From Sphingobacterium sp. (GTDB lineage: Bacteria > Bacteroidota > Bacteroidia > Sphingobacteriales > Sphingobacteriaceae): a DNA stretch of 6,296 bases. Of this stretch, positions 6,224 to 6,296 are shown in pieces (the first letter of the stretch is position 1; every line of letters begins with the position of its first letter). The notes under the pieces are model-generated. The model was not told the DNA's origin. It saw nothing but the letters and a program-made list of their open reading frames with translations, and ran no database searches. The position numbers and the translations under genes were made by a program. The stretch covers positions 1-6,296 of the forward strand of contig JASLCA010000022.1 of assembly GCA_030146225.1 (NCBI GenBank). The letters run 5' to 3'.

Positions 6224-6233
6224 ATACAGCCTC

Positions 6234-6296
6234 GGGAGATTAGCTCAGCTGGTTCAGAGCACCTGCCTTACAAGCAGGGGGTCACTGGTTCGAACC
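6234..6296 (+). tRNA. tRNA-Val (anticodon UAC), second copy, 3' end cut by window
   Basis: The gene starts 11 nt after the CCA of the first tRNA. The 58 bases 6239-6296 are identical to 6151-6208 of the first copy, including the D arm, the anticodon arm with TAC (6269-6271) and the T loop. Only the acceptor 5' strand differs: GGGAGAT (6234-6240) in place of GGAGAAT. The window ends after the first two bases of the T-stem 3' strand, so the 3' acceptor strand, which should read ATCTCCC, cannot be seen. The two genes are very likely transcribed together. Confidence 0.92.

Noticed and set aside
1..6296. CRISPR array, insertion sequence, phage or defence genes
   Set aside because: No regularly spaced repeats, no transposase or integrase motifs and no unusual gene content; the coding part is ordinary chromosomal genes.

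Overview
The window reads as chromosomal DNA of a Bacteroidota bacterium, most likely of the Sphingobacteriaceae (Sphingobacterium/Pedobacter-like). This rests on moderately AT-rich composition, promoters of the Bacteroidota type (TTTG or TTG followed 18-22 nt later by TAnnTTTG), start codons without Shine-Dalgarno sequences, and a large 'putative porin' of the type typical of this phylum. The genus is inferred from the overall look of the proteins, not from a search. All genes supported here lie on the + strand.

Layout. Positions 1-255 hold the C-terminal end of a PQQ-like beta-propeller protein whose beginning lies outside the window. A gene-free spacer of about 510 nt follows (256-769). 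It carries a strong stem-loop close to the upstream gene (290-348), further copies of one of its arms, a weakly structured stretch (594-630), a direct repeat spaced one helical turn (706-724) and a probable promoter. Next come murQ (770-1579, MurNAc-6-phosphate etherase) and, 24 nt later, a sodium:solute symporter (1604-3097). A 62-nt spacer with its own promoter and an extended inverted repeat ending on the next start codon leads into a purine nucleoside phosphorylase (3160-3975). A further promoter-containing spacer of 53 nt leads to an outer-membrane putative porin (4029-6020). The porin ends in a probable terminator, and after a near-ideal Bacteroidota promoter come two valine tRNA genes (anticodon UAC), the second cut by the window end.

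How the genes fit together. murQ and the symporter look like a two-gene operon for recovering cell-wall MurNAc: uptake through the inner membrane, then, after phosphorylation by a kinase not present in this window, removal of D-lactate to give GlcNAc-6-phosphate. The phosphorylase plus porin may form a second unit with a salvage theme (nucleosides), but only the phosphorylase has an assignable reaction. This is mostly ordinary housekeeping DNA, and I see no sign of a defence system, mobile element or CRISPR array. The points most worth checking are the inverted repeat over the punA promoter and start codon, the MTAP-like residues in the phosphorylase pocket, the likely MurNAc substrate of the symporter, and the repeated motif in the long spacer.
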